Shown here: piece by piece, positions 42,799 through 53,854 of the stretch
How the letters are laid out: each line of letters begins with the position of its first letter
How positions within the stretch are numbered: position 1 is the first letter of the stretch
From: Paraspadella gotoi
Taxonomy: Eukaryota; Chaetognatha
NCBI GenBank assembly: GCA_051294375.1
Contig: CM119267.1
Location: 3,860,223-3,924,222, forward strand
Reading direction: 5' to 3'
Length of the DNA: 64,000 bases
The notes under the pieces: model-generated
Databases searched by the model: none
The model's input: only the letters and a program-made list of their open reading frames with translations
What the model was told of the DNA's origin: nothing
Position numbers and translations under genes: made by a program

Positions 42799-42817
42799 GG
42801 TCAAAGGTCAGAGGTCA
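42798..42817 (+). promoter_or_regulatory. Three direct nuclear-receptor half-sites, 1-base spacing
   Basis: GGGTCA, A, AGGTCA, G, AGGTCA are contiguous. Adjacent pairs form DR1 elements, the consensus for RXR, HNF4, COUP-TF or PPAR-type dimers. Target gene unknown. Confidence 0.4.
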
Positions 42818-42849
42818 CCGAGTATATCTCACGGTTAGTTCGGTTCTAC

Positions 42850-42950
42850 TTTGTGGAAGGAAAAGAAAATTGGGAGAAGTAAAAAGTGGAGATGAAAATA
42901 ATAAAAAAGAAAAAATGGGGAAAGGAAGAGAGGGAGAGAGAGAGAGAAGG

Positions 42951-42988
<38 letters not shown>

Positions 42989-43084
42989 AGATGAGAAAAG
43001 AGAGAAGAAAGATAGAGAGAGAGGGAGAGAGAGGGGGGAGAGAGAAGATAGAAGAGAGAGTAGAGAGAAGAGGGGGAGACAGAG

Positions 43085-43119
<35 letters not shown>

Positions 43120-43304
43120 GGGAGAGGGTTAGGGAGAGAGAGAGACAGAGACAGAGAGACCATAAAAACGTTAAAAAAAACCGTAGCTTTGTGATGTTTT
43201 AAGGAAAAGCACTTGTGAGACAGAGAAAACCAATACAAGAGGATTAGTAAGCAACAGCGAGAGAGAGATGAGAGAGAGAGAGAAGAGACGAGAGAGACGA
43301 GAGA

Positions 43305-43350
<46 letters not shown>

Positions 43351-44628
43351 AGGTGGGATTTCGAAGGGATAACAACAACGACGACAAAGACCGTCATCAT
43401 TGAGTTAGAATTAATTTTGATTAAAAGGATAGTTATATATATATAATATTATACTATACTTACTTGTTTAGAAGTAACTAAGACGACGACCATGGTAGCG
43501 ATTAAGAGTTGATAACTCGAGTGAATAAGAGTGAGACTCACAGATGTGAATTCCTGGGACTAAAAGAAGTCATTTGGAGGTAATCTCCTTGTTTACCGAC
43601 CACTACGTCATATGATGATGATCGACGCGAACGACGACGACGACAGACGACGACAACGCTCTCCAGGTTACAATCTGATCTATACTTAGTTTTGGTTGAC
43701 TATTGTGTCTTTTTAAAAATATCACATCTTTGTTTCAAATTTATGTCACTCTTGACTGATCACTGTTCACTTGTACTGTTCGGCGAGCCTGTTCGAAAGA
43801 AAATTACCTTTGCGAAATCCACTCTTTTATCTCTCCTCTTTGTTCGGCGAGCCTGTTCGAAGAAAATTACCTTTGCGAATATCCACTCTTTTTATGTACA
43901 GAAAAATGTGCTACTTTTTTGCTTTTTTGCTTTTTTTTCATGCTTTCCTATGCGATGTTGATTTTCTGGTTTATTTTCTGGCTACGCAACTAGTGCCGAA
44001 TCACTTCGCAGGGACTGAAATTGGAAAAACAATAACAAAGCCGTTAAGGGANNNNNNNNNNAGAGCAGGTGGGATTCGGAAGGGGATAACAACAACGACG
44101 ACAAAGACGTCATCATTGAGTTAGAATTAATTTTGATTAAAGGATAGTTATATATATATATATTATACTATACTTATGTTTAGAAGTAACTAAGACGACG
44201 ACCATGGTAGCGATAAGAGTTGATAACTCGAGTGAAAAAGAGTGAGACTCACAGAGTGAATTCCTGGGACTAAAAGAAGTCAATTTGGTAGGTAATCTCC
44301 TTGTTACCGACCACGACGATCATGATGATGACGACGACAACGACAACGACGATGACGACGACGACGACAACGCTTCAAGGTTACAATCTGATATCCTAGT
44401 TTTGGTTGACTATTGTGTCTTTTAAAATATCACATCTTTGTTCAAATTTATGTCACTCTTGACTGTTCACTGTTCACTTGACTGTTCGGCGAGCCTGTTC
44501 GAAGAAAATTACCTTTGCGAATNNNNNNNNNNNNNNNNNNNNNNNNNATAAGAAAATGGGGAGAAAAAGTGAAGATGAAAATAATAAAAGAAAAAATGGG
44601 GGAAGAGAGAGAGAGGGAGAGAGAGGAG

Positions 44629-44666
<38 letters not shown>

Positions 44667-44997
44667 GAGAGAGAGAGAAAGAAGATAGAGAGAGAGGGGG
44701 GAGAGGAGAGAATAGAGAGAGAGAAAGATAGAGAGGAGAGAGGGGGGAGACAAGAAGAGAGAGAGAGAGAGCAGAGAGAGACGAGAGAGAGAGAGAGAGA
44801 AGAGCAGAGAGAGAAGAGAGAGGAGCGAGAGGGTTAGGGGAGAGAGAGACAGAGACAGAGAGACATAAAAACGTTAAAAAAACTCAGCTTTGGTGATGTT
44901 TTAAGAAGATCACAAGCATTGGAGTGAGACAAAAACCAAATACAAGGAGGATTAGTAAGCAACAGCGGAGGGAGAGAGAGGGGAAGGAGAGAAGAGA

Positions 44998-45028
<31 letters not shown>

Positions 45029-45640
45029 CAGGTGGGATTCGAAGGGATCACAACAAACGACGACAAAGACCGTCATCAGAGTAATTATTTTGATTAAAAG
45101 GATAGTTTAAATATATAATATTATATTACTACTATACTTATGTTTAGTAAGTAACTTAAGACGACGACCATGGTCAGCGATAAGAGTTGATAACTGACGA
45201 GTGAAAAAAGAGTGGACTCACGAGCGAGAGTGGAAATTCCTGGGACTAAAAGAAGTCAATTGGTAGGTTAATTCTCTGTTACCAGTCACCCGACGCCATA
45301 CGATCATACCGAACACGACACAGATCGGCACGCGCACGCATCCAGACAATCGTATGCGGTTAACAGTCTTTAATTCCATTAATAGTCACCCTCACGTTCA
45401 CCTGTTCCTTTCCTGTTCGGACCGAGCCTGTTCGAAGAAAACTCTACCTTTGCGAAATCTCACTCTTTTTAATGTACACGAAAAATGTGCTCTTCTCTTT
45501 GCTTTTTTGCTCTGCCTTTTTCTTCATGCTCTTCCTATGACGATGTTGATTTTCTGGTTTAGTTTTCTGGCTACGCAACTAGTGCCGAATCACTTCGCAG
45601 GGACTGAAATTGGAAAAACAATAACAAAGCCGTTAAGGGA
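42850..45640 (+). repeat. Unresolved local multiplication of a 1.2-1.3-kb unit
   Basis: The order is X (GATGAAAATAATAAAA plus GA arrays), Y (GAGCAGGTGGGATT to the GACGAC block) and Z (TTGACTATTGTGTC to AACAAAGCCGTTAAGGGA). X-Y-Z spans 42850-44051. Partial Y-Z spans 44061-44522. X-Y-Z spans 44550-45640. Joins fall at N gaps 44052-44060 and 44523-44547. Z holds an internal 64-base duplication of GTTCGGCGAGCCTGTTCGA. Many differences are 1-base indels. Confidence 0.88.
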
Positions 45641-45658
45641 TATTGAGAGAGAGAGAGC

Positions 45659-45752
<94 letters not shown>
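45640..45752. repeat. (GA)n microsatellite
   Basis: Over 100 bases of GA with occasional GG, ending at CACGATAG. Confidence 0.95.
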
Positions 45753-45919
45753 ACGATAGAAAAGCGAATTGCTATCGCCCTCCCTCGGTTGTTTTGGCGC
45801 GAGTTTCGTTCAACAACTTGTTTTCCCCGTCTTGTTTTTTTTTCTGTTTTTCTGTGTTTTTTTTTCTGTTTTTCAGAAAACAAGACGTTTTGGTCTCTCA
45901 ACCGCCGGTCGGTGTTTGA

Positions 45920-46042
45920 TCGTCGCCAAACTCGACGGAAGTCGCCCCGAGGCGTAGACCATTAAATGCGGCTATTAAAGCGCAGTATTTCAGGCAACGA
46001 GGCTGGAATACCGATCAGAGTCGTTTGGACGAGGCATGGCAG

Positions 46043-46086
<44 letters not shown>

Positions 46087-46129
46087 GTGGGCGGTGCGCG
46101 TTCGATATCGACTTTTAGAAGCAACGTGA
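45920..46129 (+). CDS. Candidate coding stretch with polyalanine run
   Basis: A 69-codon stop-to-stop frame reads PLNAAIKAQYFRQRGWNTDQ, then SRLDEAWQ, a polyalanine run encoded by (GCC)n (about 46038-46085) and WAVRVRYRLLEAT before TGA. The non-repeat part looks protein-like. The (GCC)n could equally be a CpG-island repeat. Two other frames are open just upstream after a TTTTTCAG acceptor (45874), so a frameshift may separate them. Family unknown. Confidence 0.25.
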
Positions 46130-46349
46130 TCATTTGGTGAACGGGCGAGTGGCCTGACTGTGAATGGTGAGTTTGGTGAAAAAAAAGAAAACAGCTTTGA
46201 ATAGTTAGGGTTGAGTTTTTAAAGAATTATGTTTCGCTTCGGTTGATAACACGAGTTCGTTTTTAGTTATCGCCGGAGACTCATAAACGAAATTGGCAAT
46301 CAATGAAAGAGTAAGAGGCAACAAAGCCAGGGGCAAAAATGTTATGGTT

Positions 46350-46640
46350 GAGGGGGGAAAAACGTTGCAAGTGGCATCGACTGTTTACGAATTGCCATTC
46401 GGCGTTGGCTGGTAATCGGTAATTTTCAACTACAACTGGTAACCATGAGGCGAAAATGGGATGATCTTTAACGAGGTAGTTTGTTACTTTGTACAGGAGA
46501 TTAAATATTAAAACTATCAGCGAATGGCATTGATCGAAAACAGTCCGGCGAATGGCAACGACTGGTGATCGCTCGGAAAATGGCATTTACTGGTAACCTA
46601 TCGGCGCGTGGCATCAGCGGTGAGTGGCGTTGGAGGAAAA
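46350..46640 (+). repeat. Degenerate tandem repeat (GGCGAATGGCA..CTGGTAA)
   Basis: Units of 35-45 bases recur with AATGGCA, CGACTGGT and ATCGGCG words. They are strongly diverged. No gene. Confidence 0.6.
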
Positions 46641-46865
46641 GAGGGGGAAAAAATAACTCGGAGAATAAGGATGTCAGATTTCCTGGAACCTTTTTTAAAA
46701 GAGACGTTGTTGTTGTTGTAATCTTTTTTTGTTGTCGTTGTTGCCATTTCATTCGTGTGTTTATTTACCATCAAAAACGAATAATTTTTTTGTCTTTGAA
46801 ATCGTTAGAATTATTAATATTTTGGTCTTATTTCGTGTACACGTCCATGACTTAGACGCGTCGTT

Positions 46866-47095
46866 AGTTTCGTCCTCGTATTAGTTGTCGTCGTCGTCGT
46901 CTTCGTTGTCGTCGTCATCGCCGTCGTCGTCGCCTTTCTCTTTGTCCTCATCATAGTCGTCGTTGTCGTCGTCGTCTTCTTTTTCTTCGTCGTCATCGTC
47001 GTCGCCATCGTCGTCATCGTCGTCATCGTCGTCGTCGCCATCGTCGTCGTCGTCATCGTCGTCGTCGTCGTCGTCATCGTCCTCGACGCCGAAAC
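46866..47095 (+). repeat. (GTC)n/(ATC)n trinucleotide block
   Basis: About 230 bases of TCGTCG with ATC and TTC variants. It gives Ser or Thr runs in translation. Similar GAC/GTC tracts occur at 17036, 43620, 44320, 48063 and 61530. Confidence 0.95.
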
Positions 47096-47439
47096 TCGAT
47101 TACCCAAAAAGTCATCTCGTTTATTTATTTTTTTTTCTTAATTTATTTTCTCGATGTTTATCCGATGTTTATCTTCTTTTCTTTCCCTTTTGTTCGTTTA
47201 ATGAATAAAAAAAAAAGATTAAATAAACTTCTCTTTCAAAATTGAAAAAAAAGTGGAGAAGGAAAAAGAAAACAAATTCGTTTTAAAAGTTTTAATAAGT
47301 TTTGAATATTTAAATCGTTTTTTTTTTTCTTTCTGGTTATCTTCAAACTTTATTATGGATCTAAACATCATGAAAATTAACTTGTCTCACTATTTTAAGT
47401 CTTTAAAACAAACGTGATAGTTATAGTTTCCAGTCAATT

Positions 47440-47505
47440 CATCCGTCCATCCGTTCATTTATACATCCATCTATCCATCCATCCATCCATACATCCAATC
47501 ATCAA
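47440..47505 (+). repeat. (CATC)n microsatellite
   Basis: CATCCATC units with ATA interruptions. Confidence 0.85.
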
Positions 47506-47979
47506 AATCTTGAGTCGACCGCTTTTTCACAGTCACTACTTTACCCTGTGATTTACTTTTCCTCTCATACTTTTTTCACTTTGCATAAGTTAGCGAGAAC
47601 TAAAACCGAATGATAATAGTAATAATAATAATGTTTACTCGGGAAAGACTCACGAGCGTCGGCCGCCTATTCCCCCGTGGCGAGGCGCGTTAATGTCAAG
47701 CGGCTCCAACAACTCTCTCTCTCTCTCACTCNNNNNNNNNNNNNNNNNNNNNNNNNNNNNNNNNNNNNNNNNNNNNNNNNNNNNNNNNNNNNNNNNNNNN
47801 NNNNNNNNNNNNNNNNNNNNNNNNNNNNNNNNNNNNNNNNNNNNNNNNNNNNNNNNNNNNNNNNNNNNNNNNNNNNNNNNNNNNNNNNNNNNNNNNNNNN
47901 NNNNNNNNNNNNNNNNNNNNNNNNNNNNNNNNNNNNNNNNNNNNNNNNNNNNNNNNNNNNNNNNNNNNNNNNNNNNNNN

Positions 47980-48156
47980 AGGCGACGGTAGCCTCGCCTG
48001 GCACTTGACCGCCCAAGGGCCTGTTTGCTCTCTCCCCAACGCCGACCCTCAGACGGAACCGGTGACGACGATGACGACGACGACGACGACGTCAATGGAA
48101 ACAAAGAAAAACCTGGCGGCGAAATTTGAAGTCATCTCCGCGACGCCACTCACCAG
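47980..48156 (+). CDS. Candidate partial exon after gap
   Basis: From the edge of a 248-N gap (47732-47979), an open frame reads GDGSLAWHLTAQGPVCSLPN, then ADPQTEPV, a Thr run, SMETKKNLAAKFEVISATPL and T. It ends at a consensus donor CACCAG|GTGAGC in phase 2. GC-rich and mixed, so plausibly coding; its start is in the gap. The donor sequence is itself the first unit of the following tandem repeat. Family not recognised. Confidence 0.35.
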
Positions 48157-48360
48157 GTGAGCGGTACGGGGGAAGGCGTGGATTTGCCACTCACCAGATG
48201 AGCGAGGGAACGGCAAAATGCCACTCACCAACTGAGCGGTAGGGGAGGGCGGAATGCCAATCACCAGGAGAGCGGTAATGGATCACGGTTTGCCATTCTC
48301 AAAGTGAACAAAGGGTGGGCAGAATGCTAGTCGCCAGAATGCCACTTACCACTTATGGAG
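48143..48360 (+). repeat. 40-45-bp minisatellite seeded on a splice donor
   Basis: Units begin GCCACTCACCAGGTGAGCGG, then GCCACTCACCAGATGAGCGA, GCCACTCACCAACTGAGCGG and GCCAATCACCAGGAGAGCGG, with weaker later copies. Only the first keeps an intact CAG|GTGAGC. Confidence 0.85.
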
Positions 48361-48587
48361 AGGCGAAACAGCGCCGCTCATCGGCAGAACGAAGGAGACG
48401 TGTGAAAAATCTAAATTTCGGGCAAGAACCAGAAACAAGTTTCAAGTATATTTCAAACTACATATGCCCAGAGTATGGAATTTACCCTATGTATGACTAA
48501 AAGACCGGTATTACGTGTGGCAATCGGTCGTTCGGTGCAACTGGCTTCGCGGCGTCGCGGCGTCGCGAGTCTCAAGTCTGTTTATCT

Positions 48588-50165
48588 CATTATCGTCGGA
48601 ATCTGATTAAATCTACGGAGAAGAAGAAGAAAAAGAGAGAAAAATGGAAACTGTGGTTCGCGACAGGAGGGATGAACTTTTTATATCCTTCCATCGTTTA
48701 TTCGTATTATACCCTCACTTTTTTATGACGTTTGTCCTTAATTGATCGGCGCGAGTGCGCCTGCGCGTCCGGGTGTCGACGCTGGTTTCCGTTGTGCTCA
48801 TTTGTTTCTTTTTTTNNNNNNNNNNNNNNNNNNNNNNNNNNNNNNNNNNNNNNNNNNNNNNNNNNNNNNNNNNNNNNNNNNNNNNNNNNNNNNNNNNNNN
48901 NNNNNNNNNNNNNNNNNNNNNNNNNNNNNNNNNNNNNNNNNNNNNNNNNNNNNNNNNNNNNNNNNNNNNNNNNNNNNNNNNNNNNAAAAAAACAAAAGGG
49001 GTAAATAGAGAAATAGAGATGGAGCCAAAACAGAATGAATAATAAAAAAGAGGATAAATTAAAAAAAAGGGTTTTAAATTTAATCTTAATTTTTAACCTA
49101 AATGCATTATTTAACTTATAAACCAATCCTTTATCCTAATCCCGAACGACCGACAGACCGACCGAAAAGTGGCGCAACTATAAAAGGACAAAAAAGGATA
49201 AAGTTTCTCCTTATAAATTCGTATTTCGATGAGAGGACAGAATGAAGGGCGACATTCGACGCTCGAACGACAAACGAATAATTTATATCCTTTTTTTTCN
49301 NNNNNNNNNNNNNNNNNNNNNNNNGATGCTCTATTATCGTCGGGAATCTGAGTTAATCTACGTGAGAAGAAGAAGAAGAAAGAAGAGAAAAATGGAACGT
49401 GGGTTCGCGACAGGAGGGCTGAGAAGGGATTTGACACTTTTTATAATCGTATCCATCGTTTATTCGTATGTATACCCTTACTTTTTTTATGACTTTGTCC
49501 TTTGAATTGGAATTACCGGCGCGAGTGCCGCCTGCGCGTTCCAAGGCGGTGTCGACGCTGCGTTTCCGTTGTGCTCATTATGGTTTCTTTTTTTTCTGTG
49601 GAGCGATGACGACGAGCAGAGATGGAAGAGAGAGGAGCTGATCGAGGAGGCACGGAGAGAGAGAGAGAGAAAGATCGGCAGCAGGTTCGATAGAGCCAAT
49701 CGCGATGACCCCAAGGCTAATGCTCTGAGAGAAGAGAGACGAGAGGAGAGAGAGAGACGACGAGCAGAGAGAGAGAGAAGAGAGAAGGCCAATAATAACA
49801 AACAAAATATGGTCACCGATAGTAAAAAAAAAAGAAAAGGCGTAAATAGAGAAATAGAGATGGAGCACAAACAGAATGGAATAAATAGAAAAATAGGATA
49901 AATAAAAAAAAAAAGGGGTTTTAAATTTAAGTCATATTAACCTAAATGCATTATTTAACTTATAAACCAATCTTTATCCTTAATCCTCCGATACGACCGA
50001 CAGCACCGACCGAAAAGTGGGCGCCAACTATAAAAGGACAAAAAAGAGATAAAGCTTTCTCTAATATAAATTCGTTACGATCATATGCAGAGGACCAGAA
50101 TGAGGCACATTCGAGCGCAGTCGAACGACAACGAAGTAATTTATATCCTTTTGTTTTCCCCTTGG
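48588..50165 (+). repeat. Local duplication W1 (48588-49299) and W2 (49325-50165)
   Basis: Shared landmarks include GGTTCGCGACAGGAGGG, TTTCCGTTGTGCTCATT, AATAGAGAAATAGAGATGGA, ATGCATTATTTAACTTATAA and ATTTATATCCTTTT. W1 is interrupted by gap 48816-48985, and the copies are joined at gap 49300-49324. W1 probably misses the coiled-coil candidate that W2 contains. Confidence 0.85.
49599..49829 (+). CDS. Candidate charged coiled-coil exon
   Basis: The frame runs WSDDDEQRWKREELIEEARR, a short Arg/Glu repeat, KIGSRFDRANRDDPKANALR, EERREERERRRAERERREKA and NNNKQNMVTDS. Although GA repeats supply part of it, the SRFDRANRDDPKANAL segment is not repeat-derived and the whole has coiled-coil character. 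Preceded by TTTTTTTTCTGTGGAG. No clear donor is seen. It could be a fragment of a cytoskeletal or RNA-processing protein, but no family is recognised. Confidence 0.3.
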
Positions 50166-50399
50166 GTTTAGTTATCGGAGAGGAGGACGTGCGTGGAGGG
50201 AGGCGGCGGAGCTGAGGAAGAGAAAATAAGCGAAAAAAAAGGAGACAATCGGTTGCTATCTTCTTCTTTTCTTTTCTTTTCTTTATTTCTTCTCTTTTTT
50301 TTTTTGTCTCTCTGTTCCTCAATCCTCTCTTCTCTTTCTTGTTATCGCGCGCAGCAGTCGTGCGAAAAACTAGATAAACTCGAATTCTGATTTTCTGCG

Positions 50400-51635
50400 A
50401 AAAAAAGGGAAAAACATCCCACCGACAGTATGAAGAGAGAGAGAAGCAGAGATAGAGAGAATGAGATCACTTAGGAGATGAGAGAGAGACTACAAGTAGA
50501 TTGAGATAGAGAGGAGAGAGAGAGAGAGAAGAGAGACTCGTGGATTCTCGTGTCTGTGTGTTTGATTGTGACGCCCACATTTCTCCAATTACTCTCTGTG
50601 GTGGAATATTTGCGTTTGAGCTGGTTCTTTGCTGGTATGATTTGAGTATCTTCTCTCTCTCTCTCTCGTTCTTCTCTCTCTCTCTGCTCTCTCTCTCGTC
50701 TCTCTCTCTCGTCTCTTCTCTCTCTCTTTCCACCTCAATCTCACAGATATTTTTGTGATTTCTTCGCTCTCTGCTCATAATTTCTGCCAAACTCTCTCTT
50801 TATATTTTGCGCTCTCGATGCCTTCTCTCCTTGTTTCTCTTCTTTCTCATCTGTAATTCTTTTTTTTTTATTTTTCTTTTACCCTCCTTATTCTCGTTAC
50901 TCCTTTGTTTCTCACTCTTTCCTCGTTTCTTTTTTCTTCCTTTTGATTATTCTCGCTTTTGTTTTATTCCGCTTTACTCGCTCTATCCGTGTTCTCTTTT
51001 TCTTCCACCGTTTATTCTTCTGACATCTCCATGTTTCCTCTCAGCTTCCATCGCGACGCTTTGTAATGTTTCCCAGTTTTCGTCCCTAAGATAAATCGTA
51101 TTCCTGTTCTTCAGCTCGCGCTAATCTCTCCTGTTTCCACCAATAGACTCTTTTCTCCAAAGGTTCCATAGTTTCTCTCCCTATCTCTTTTTTTTCCGGC
51201 CAATTTCTTTTCATCTTTTTGCACCCTGACCTCACCCCTGATTTTTACCTCCTTTTTGTTTCCTGTATCTTTTCGATTCACGTCTTAGCTGCTTCTGTAG
51301 ATGATTGTCCTTTGCGCTCTACCTTTTCTTTTCCAATTTTATCTGTCAGGGTTTCTCGCACCTTTCCTCCCTATTTTTTTTCTATCTTTCTTCGCATTGC
51401 TCTTTCCTCCCCTGTTCTTTTCCCCGAAATTTCCATTATCCCTCCTTTGCTTCCTCCTCTTTTTTCCCTCCATTCTCCTCCTTTTTTTCACTCCCCTTCC
51501 TCCCTTTCCTTTCCTCCCTCCAACCCTCCTCCATTTCCTCCCATCTCCTTTTCCTTTATTTTTCCTTCTCTTTGCTCCTTATTCAAAAGAAGATCTCTTT
51601 TTCTTTTCCATTACACTAACTTTCGCCTTCCTCCC
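50400..51635. other. GA/CT arrays then pyrimidine-rich sequence
   Basis: GA-rich 50430-50535 and CT-rich 50655-50740, then T/C-rich sequence. Phe/Ser/Leu frames spanning 51219-52530 are composition artefacts. No gene. Confidence 0.7.
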
Positions 51636-52125
51636 TTTTGTTCATTTTCTTCTTTCCTTCTTTTCTTTTCTCTTTCTTTTCTTTTTTCTTTCCTTTCCTT
51701 CTTTTCTTTTCTATTTCTTTTTTTCTTTTTTTTTCTTTCCTTTCCTTCTTTTCTTTTTTCTTTCTTTTCCTTCTTTTCTTTTTTCTTTCCTTTCCTTCTT
51801 TCCTTTTTTCTTTTCTTTCCTTCTTTTCTTTTTTCTTTCCTTTCCTTCTTTTCTTTTTTCTTTCTTTTACTTATTTCCTTCTCTTCTTTTTTCTTTCCTT
51901 TTTTTCTTTTCTTTTTTCTTTCCTTTCCTTCTTTTCTTTTTCTTCTTTTCTATTTTCTCTCCTTTCCTTCTTTTCTTTTTCTCTTTTTTCCTTCTTTTAT
52001 TTTTTTATTTCCTTTCCTTCTTTTCTTTTTTCTTTCCTTTCCTTCTTTTCTTTTTTTTCCATTCCTTCTTTTCTTTTTTCTTTCCTTTCCTTCTTTTTTC
52101 TTTCCTTTCCTCCTTTCCTCCGATA
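51636..52125 (+). repeat. 490-bp polypyrimidine array (TTTCTTTCCTTTCCTTCTTT)n
   Basis: Almost uninterrupted C/T with units of 20-25 bases, TTCCTTTCCTTCTTTTCTTT. A strong candidate for triplex (H-DNA) formation. Confidence 0.9.
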
Positions 52126-52214
52126 GTCACTACTCATAATCCTTTTCTCCTTCATCCTTCATTTTCTTTTTCTCGGTTCCGCGATTTCGTTTTCAAAGAT
52201 TCGTTTACTTCCAC

Positions 52215-52331
52215 GCCGTTGTTTTTCCTGTCTCTCTCTCTGTCTCTCTTCTCTGTCTCTTTACTCTCTGTCTCTCATCTCCACACTTTTTTTACTCAGT
52301 TTCCATTCTCTAACTCTTCTCTCGTCTTACT

Positions 52332-52365
<34 letters not shown>

Positions 52366-52833
52366 CTCTCTCCTTTCTTTTCTTTCGGTCTCCGTCCTTT
52401 CTGTCTCTCACCCTTTTCTCTCTCTTTTCTAGTCTCTCTGATTCTATATATCTATCAATCCTTCTTATACTGTTATTATCGTTTACTTTCTGTTCCAATC
52501 TATCTAATTTCTTTCTCTCTTTTTAATTAATTTATTTTCTCTCTCTGCCTCATCTCTTTCTTTCTCTCTCTCTCTCTCTTCTCTCACTATCTCTCTCTCT
52601 CTTTCTGTTCTTCAATAAAAAAAATTATTTTTGACACGATGTTATTAAAATACTTTTTTTTACTGAGTAAAGCTAGCAGTTTTATTAATTTTGTACTAAA
52701 CACATCGCAGCTTTTTGACAGTTTATACTCTTTTTTTTCTTCTTTCCTCTCTCCCTCCCCCGACTCGCTCTCTCTCACTCTCCCCCTCTCTCTCGCTCTC
52801 TCTCGCTCTCGCTTTCTTTCCCCCTCTCTCTCT
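52215..52833. repeat. CT-rich arrays up to a large gap
   Basis: CT/TCTG arrays with short unique interruptions (52620-52735) end in CTCTCTCT at the gap edge. Confidence 0.85.
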
Positions 52834-53698
52834 NNNNNNNNNNNNNNNNNNNNNNNNNNNNNNNNNNNNNNNNNNNNNNNNNNNNNNNNNNNNNNNNNNN
52901 NNNNNNNNNNNNNNNNNNNNNNNNNNNNNNNNNNNNNNNNNNNNNNNNNNNNNNNNNNNNNNNNNNNNNNNNNNNNNNNNNNNNNNNNNNNNNNNNNNNN
53001 NNNNNNNNNNNNNNNNNNNNNNNNNNNNNNNNNNNNNNNNNNNNNNNNNNNNNNNNNNNNNNNNNNNNNNNNNNNNNNNNNNNNNNNNNNNNNNNNNNNN
53101 NNNNNNNNNNNNNNNNNNNNNNNNNNNNNNNNNNNNNNNNNNNNNNNNNNNNNNNNNNNNNNNNNNNNNNNNNNNNNNNNNNNNNNNNNNNNNNNNNNNN
53201 NNNNNNNNNNNNNNNNNNNNNNNNNNNNNNNNNNNNNNNNNNNNNNNNNNNNNNNNNNNNNNNNNNNNNNNNNNNNNNNNNNNNNNNNNNNNNNNNNNNN
53301 NNNNNNNNNNNNNNNNNNNNNNNNNNNNNNNNNNNNNNNNNNNNNNNNNNNNNNNNNNNNNNNNNNNNNNNNNNNNNNNNNNNNNNNNNNNNNNNNNNNN
53401 NNNNNNNNNNNNNNNNNNNNNNNNNNNNNNNNNNNNNNNNNNNNNNNNNNNNNNNNNNNNNNNNNNNNNNNNNNNNNNNNNNNNNNNNNNNNNNNNNNNN
53501 NNNNNNNNNNNNNNNNNNNNNNNNNNNNNNNNNNNNNNNNNNNNNNNNNNNNNNNNNNNNNNNNNNNNNNNNNNNNNNNNNNNNNNNNNNNNNNNNNNNN
53601 NNNNNNNNNNNNNNNNNNNNNNNNNNNNNNNNNNNNNNNNNNNNNNNNNNNNNNNNNNNNNNNNNNNNNNNNNNNNNNNNNNNNNNNNNNNNNNNNNN
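52834..53698. other. Assembly gap (865 N)
   Basis: Entered from a CT array and left into GAATTATGTGGCGGAGG. Content unknown. Confidence 0.99.
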
Positions 53699-53854
53699 GA
53701 ATTATGTGGCGGAGGAATTTGGGGGTGGAACAAAGATCGAAAAATAATTTTCTTTTATAAACATATAATATAATATAATTTAAATTAATAAAAATATAAT
53801 ATAATGATATAGATTATTAGATTCAATGACCAAAATAAGGGAGGGGTCCTTTTA

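Noticed and set aside
51219-52530. Long + strand ORFs of 300-409 residues rich in Phe, Ser and Leu
   Set aside because: Translation of a T/C-only tract has almost no stops by composition; no domain, start context or splice structure.
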